Below are positions 44,931-48,084 of a stretch of 48,084 bases of DNA, one piece after another. Each line of letters starts with the position of its first letter. The stretch's first letter is position 1. Both the position numbers and the translations under genes were made by a program. The stretch comes from a virus. The notes beneath the pieces are model-generated. The model worked only from the letters and a program-made list of their open reading frames with translations. It did no database searches and had not been told where the DNA came from. The stretch lies in IMG/VR virus record IMGVR_UViG_3300023184_000200, positions 1 to 48,084 of that record. The stretch is one strand, 5' to 3'.

Positions 44931-46333
44931 TATGATTGTTTAATTTGTCCTAACAACTGTTTAAGTTTAGCACTTTGCACGTCGGCAGTGACTTTACTGA
45001 TTTCTCCAGTGTCAGAATCTATAGACTCTTTACTGACCATTGTGCTTTTTGCTTTGATTGAATCGAGCAAATTGCCCTTGGCAAATGAATTAACTGGGCC
45101 AGCATCTTCACCTGGATCAGTGATACGCATGGTTTCGATGTTGTAATCCAAGTCAATCTTTTGTCCTACACCGGTTGAACTACGCGATTTCATACATTGA
45201 ATTTGATACTTGCCACGCTCACGCATGGCACGACTTGTAAAGATACCAAACACGTTATCCGCAGTATTAATCTTAGAAATACCGCCCGAAATATGACTGT
45301 GGTCAAATTCAATTTCTTCCACTGCCGATCTATTCAACTGCGAAGCTGTTACAAACAATACATTAAGTTCTTTGGCCAAGTTACGCAACTCTTCTGAAAC
45401 ATATTTGTCTTTAACAAACAAATCATTTGGACTGACCTTGGCACTAACTGGCATCAACAAGTCCAAATAGTCGCACATGACAAAGTCTATTTTAATGCCT
45501 GTTTGCACTTGCACTTCTTTGATGTAACTGCGAATGTCATTGATGTTGCTCTGTGCTGGCAGGGCCTTGATACGATATTGTCCAGTTTTCTTTGATACCA
45601 ATTTGACTTTGAGTGTTGCTTGATCAATGTCTTTGCGAATTTCTTTTGTGCTCATTCCGGCCAACATGGCATCAGTCCTTAATGCACACAGTTCTTCACT
45701 GAGTTCTAAACTGATATACACTCCTGACAGTCCTGCTTGCAACCAACTCAATGCTATGTTCATCATGACCAAACTCTTACCCGATCCTGATCCTCCAGCA
45801 AAAATATTCAGTTCACCACGGCTGAATCCACCATACAAGATTTTATCCATCTGCGGCCAACCAGTGCTTACTTGTCCACCCGAGTTGAAGTATTTGTTAA
45901 TGCGAGCACTAGGATCACTAAAGTAATCCGTGCCCATGTCTTTAGTGAGTGATATCTGCACCGCATCTTTGATTAATTTTTCTACAGGATCATACTCGCC
46001 CTTTTCTAGCAAGTCTGCTGATTTTAAAATTGCTCGCTCTAATTCTTGTCTACGAGTAAAGCCTTCAAACTCATCCATGAACCACTCAAAGTGCCCTTCG
46101 TTCAGATCTGGAATAACATTGAGTTTGACGCCTGTGCTGGCACTGATTTGTTCTACAGTAGGTAGTGTCTTGTGTTGATCGCTGTGTCGAGCAATAAACT
46201 CAGCCGCAGGACGTAAACTGCGATCAAAGTTTTCTGGATTGTAAATGTTTTGAACGCGAACATAACTTTCTGCGTCCTGCAACATCATTTCTAAGAACAA
46301 GCGTTGGACATCAAGTCCGTAATCTTTTAACAA
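44930..46333 (-). CDS. Replicative DNA helicase (DnaB family, T4 gp41-like)
   Basis: A 467-residue hexameric helicase. N-terminal helical domain (1-135); RecA core with Walker A AGGSGSGKSL (179-188), Walker B VMCDYLDLLMP, an H3-like region LFVTASQLNR and QCMKSRSSTGVGQKID toward the end. Length similar to T4 gp41 (475). Unwinds the fork and recruits the primase; the coupled primase gene upstream overlaps by 23 nt. Secure family. Confidence 0.95.
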   Translation of the reverse strand: MLKDYGLDVQRLFLEMMLQDAESYVRVQNIYNPENFDRSLRPAAEFIARHSDQHKTLPTVEQISASTGVKLNVIPDLNEGHFEWFMDEFEGFTRRQELERAILKSADLLEKGEYDPVEKLIKDAVQISLTKDMGTDYFSDPSARINKYFNSGGQVSTGWPQMDKILYGGFSRGELNIFAGGSGSGKSLVMMNIALSWLQAGLSGVYISLELSEELCALRTDAMLAGMSTKEIRKDIDQATLKVKLVSKKTGQYRIKALPAQSNINDIRSYIKEVQVQTGIKIDFVMCDYLDLLMPVSAKVSPNDLFVKDKYVSEELRNLAKELNVLFVTASQLNRSAVEEIEFDHSHISGGISKINTADNVFGIFTSRAMRERGKYQIQCMKSRSSTGVGQKIDLDYNIETMRITDPGEDAGPVNSFAKGNLLDSIKAKSTMVSKESIDSDTGEISKVTADVQSAKLKQLLGQIKQS

Positions 46334-47300
46334 GTTGTTTCTTCCTTAGTTCTATTTTAATTTTGCTAGTTTCTCTTGCTGACATTATAGTTAGCAAGGC
46401 TCCTAGACGTCCCAATTTTATCACAGCGTCATTGACGTCTTTGCAATCTTCTGGCCACTCGGGTATACTTACACTGTATCCCAATTCCACGGCACGATTG
46501 ATCAAGTCTAATCCTGCTGTATCTTGATCTGGCACCACAACGACTTCTTTGCCTAAGCTGCGAATTAGTCTTGCCTGACTGTCACTTATGGTGTTATGCA
46601 TCACTGCCAATCCACTGATGCTGAGTGCATCAAATATGCCTTCAGTAACAATCACATACTGCCAGTTGGTGTGTTGCAAATCTATGCCAAACACATAACC
46701 GGGTTGGCTATGATTGATATACTTGGGTATTTTGTTATCTAAAAATCTAGCAGTCCAACCTACAACTTTATCGTTGTAAGTAAATGGAATCAACACATAG
46801 GGCCTGGTCCAATGAACACCATCAGTCTTGATTGATGTCATTACCGGAAAGTCTTCTGGTACTTTTCTTTTACGAATATAATCCCAGTATAACGGAAACT
46901 CTGGTGTGACTACTTCAGCAAATGGTGGAAAATCATCCATCTCCTCGAACTCGATAGCACTGAGAGTGTTGAAAATCTTTTGTCGATCTTCTATTATGCC
47001 GTGTATGTTACGATGGCGTAGACTTTCGAGATTGAGCATTTCGATCTCAGTGTCTGGCACACCCATCCACGATAATAATCTTTTGGCTTTGAAACTTAAG
47101 GTACGGCCTAGCACAAAACTGGCTGTGTATGAGCAGTTGAAGCAATGGTAGCTCCAGCCCTGTTCAGTCGCTTTGATACCACCACGTCCGCGACGGTCTT
47201 GCGAATTACCGTTATGAGTGCAACATATCGCATTGAAACTAAGCCAGCCTTGTGGACTGGGTTTTCGTTTCGCAGGCAAATATTGAAGTATATCAAGCAT
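46311..47300 (-). CDS. DNA primase (zinc finger plus TOPRIM, T4 gp61-like)
   Basis: A 329-residue primase. N-terminal zinc finger ligands CCTH (26-29) and C53-x2-C56 (YHCFNC); TOPRIM domain from about 210 with VIVTEGIFDALS (Glu) and VVVVPDQDTAG (D-x-D). Length near T4 gp61 (342). Makes RNA primers in the primosome with the helicase. ATG 47300 sits 7 nt after TACAAT and no Shine-Dalgarno is visible: likely leaderless. Confidence 0.94.
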   Translation of the reverse strand: MLDILQYLPAKRKPSPQGWLSFNAICCTHNGNSQDRRGRGGIKATEQGWSYHCFNCSYTASFVLGRTLSFKAKRLLSWMGVPDTEIEMLNLESLRHRNIHGIIEDRQKIFNTLSAIEFEEMDDFPPFAEVVTPEFPLYWDYIRKRKVPEDFPVMTSIKTDGVHWTRPYVLIPFTYNDKVVGWTARFLDNKIPKYINHSQPGYVFGIDLQHTNWQYVIVTEGIFDALSISGLAVMHNTISDSQARLIRSLGKEVVVVPDQDTAGLDLINRAVELGYSVSIPEWPEDCKDVNDAVIKLGRLGALLTIMSARETSKIKIELRKKQLVKRLRT

Positions 47301-47306
47301 TGCTAC

Positions 47307-47335
47307 ATTGTAGCAGATTTATCCGCAAACCGCAA
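47307..47335 (-). promoter_or_regulatory. Sigma70-type promoter of the primase-helicase operon
   Basis: TTGCGG (47335-47330), 17-nt spacer, TACAAT (47312-47307). The predicted start falls on the A of ATG 47300. A TGCTACA-T-TGTAGCA palindrome (47301-47315) covers the -10 box and start point. Confidence 0.75.
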
Positions 47336-47347
47336 GACTGTTTGGTA

Positions 47348-48084
47348 TTATCTATAAAGAAGATCGACCACATAACCCGTGCTGATTATAACTGCAGCAC
47401 CTGTTTGGTTAGGGTTATTTGGATACACACCGGCGCCCATGCCAGCATTGGGCAGGTACCAATAGCCCGAACCACCATTGGTCACTTCGATTCCAGTTAC
47501 CACACCATCAGACACCGTGGCCACTGCGGTAGCACCTGCACCATCACCAATAAAGTTGACCTGTGGTGGTGCTAGATATCCAGTGCCGCCATTGGTAACT
47601 GTAACACTGGTCACTACACCATCTTCTGTGGTTGCATAGGCTATAGCCGGAGTTCCGGGCTGTGTTGGCACAGCAAAGATGCTGTTGTTGAAACACAAGC
47701 GCAAGATCGGATGCCATCCTACGATGTTCATATAGATAGTGCGGGTTTCGTTGTAATAGGTGGTCGATTCGGTTACGTTGTACCAAAGACTTTCGTAATT
47801 GGCTGCACCTTGCGCTTTGATTGTGCCAGTGTAGCCTACTAATGTCATTTGTATAGTGGTAATGGCATTAGTGGGTTCGATAAAACTGCTGTAGAATTCT
47901 GTGTTGGCAAAACTGTTCCAGTAGTTGCCGCCGTTGGGATTACCTGACCAATAAGTGCCAGGACTATAACTGCCCCAGGCAGTGCCATCTAAACTGGCCT
48001 GAGCACTCAATTTAGTTGTAGGAATTGTTAACGGAGCACTAGGAACATGTTGTGGCAGTATCGAATCTACAATAACAGCAGGTG
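47348..48084 (-). CDS. Repeat-containing structural protein, C-terminal part (start beyond right edge)
   Basis: The frame stays open from 47350 to the right end of the window, so the N-terminus lies outside; about 244 residues are visible. Two related repeats, DGVVTSVTVTNGGTGY and DGVVTGIEVTNGGSGY, with YLAPPQVNFIGDGAG between them, are the G-G-x-G-Y repeats of phage tail/neck or fibre proteins. The preceding sequence (ANTEFYSSFIEPTNAITTIQ) is beta-rich. The product is probably a virion protein. It ends just before the primase promoter. Confidence 0.75.
   Translation of the reverse strand, partial: PAVIVDSILPQHVPSAPLTIPTTKLSAQASLDGTAWGSYSPGTYWSGNPNGGNYWNSFANTEFYSSFIEPTNAITTIQMTLVGYTGTIKAQGAANYESLWYNVTESTTYYNETRTIYMNIVGWHPILRLCFNNSIFAVPTQPGTPAIAYATTEDGVVTSVTVTNGGTGYLAPPQVNFIGDGAGATAVATVSDGVVTGIEVTNGGSGYWYLPNAGMGAGVYPNNPNQTGAAVIISTGYVVDLLYR

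Noticed and set aside
1-48084. tRNA genes, CRISPR arrays, insertion sequences, integrase or attachment sites
   Set aside because: No cloverleaf with T-loop/CCA pattern, no regularly spaced direct repeats and no recombinase motif was recognised by eye; a covariance or profile search could still find degenerate ones.

Overview
The window looks like part of the genome of a large T4-like tailed phage (contractile-tail, myovirus-type) of a Gram-negative bacterium. Evidence read from the sequence: a T4-type replisome pair (DnaB-family helicase and primase), an ATP-dependent DNA ligase, class Ia ribonucleotide reductase with glutaredoxin, dCMP deaminase, a PAAR tail-tip protein, a pectate-lyase-fold tail spike, densely packed genes with ATGA/TAATG overlaps, and many TAAATA-type motifs resembling T4 late promoters. 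A phasin-like protein, lipoproteins with clear lipoboxes and textbook sigma70 promoters (TTGACN-17-TATAAT) suggest a proteobacterial, perhaps polyhydroxyalkanoate-storing, host; that is inference. No integrase, tRNA, rRNA, insertion sequence or CRISPR array was seen.

Almost everything is on the minus strand, so transcription runs from high to low coordinates. Right to left: 43.8-48.1 kb holds a partial repeat-rich structural gene, primase, helicase and a twitch-type radical SAM enzyme. 37.1-43.8 kb holds virion-type proteins: a nucleotidyltransferase/ligase-like fusion, a monocistronic small structural protein, a holin-like protein and scaffold-like proteins. 34.2-37.1 kb is an iron-sulfur and nucleotide cluster: radical SAM, IscU, IscA, dCMP deaminase, PD-(D/E)XK nuclease. 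25-34.2 kb holds the tail spike, NrdA, a glycosyltransferase-like gene inserted between nrdA and nrdB, NrdB, glutaredoxin, PAAR and two tail-type proteins. 18-25 kb is an early-type region of small unknown genes, lipoproteins, a MazG-like protein and DNA ligase, with consensus sigma70 promoters. 11.3-16.5 kb is a proteostasis/translation block: Bax-inhibitor-1/YccA, a CDGSH-like protein, ClpX, bS21, Hsp20, ClpS. 4.2-7.5 kb is an overlapping operon of 2OG-Fe(II) oxygenase, amidinotransferase, fibre protein and an unknown. 0.2-4.2 kb holds UV endonuclease, small proteins, a fatty acid desaturase and a phasin-like protein.

Four plus-strand genes sit as islands between minus-strand genes, each or each pair with its own TAAATA motif: HNH nuclease plus a small basic protein, a glycosyltransferase-like protein, and a metallophosphoesterase. 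They look like morons.

The most unusual signals are regulatory. (1) TAAATA motifs are followed at several genes by hairpins at or near the expected mRNA 5' end; two of these (phasin-like and Hsp20 genes) share a 14-nt core with one substitution while their outer stems differ in sequence but stay paired. (2) At least seven genes have a start codon at or within a few bases of the predicted transcription start and no Shine-Dalgarno sequence, suggesting leaderless mRNAs. (3) Several early promoters carry dyads between the -35 and -10 boxes. Among proteins, the standouts are the nucleotidyltransferase plus KxDG-ligase-like fusion, the IscU/IscA pair beside radical SAM genes, and the ClpX/ClpS/Hsp20/YccA-like set. 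Many small genes missed by a simple length cutoff are recorded because they fit the overlapping operons exactly.
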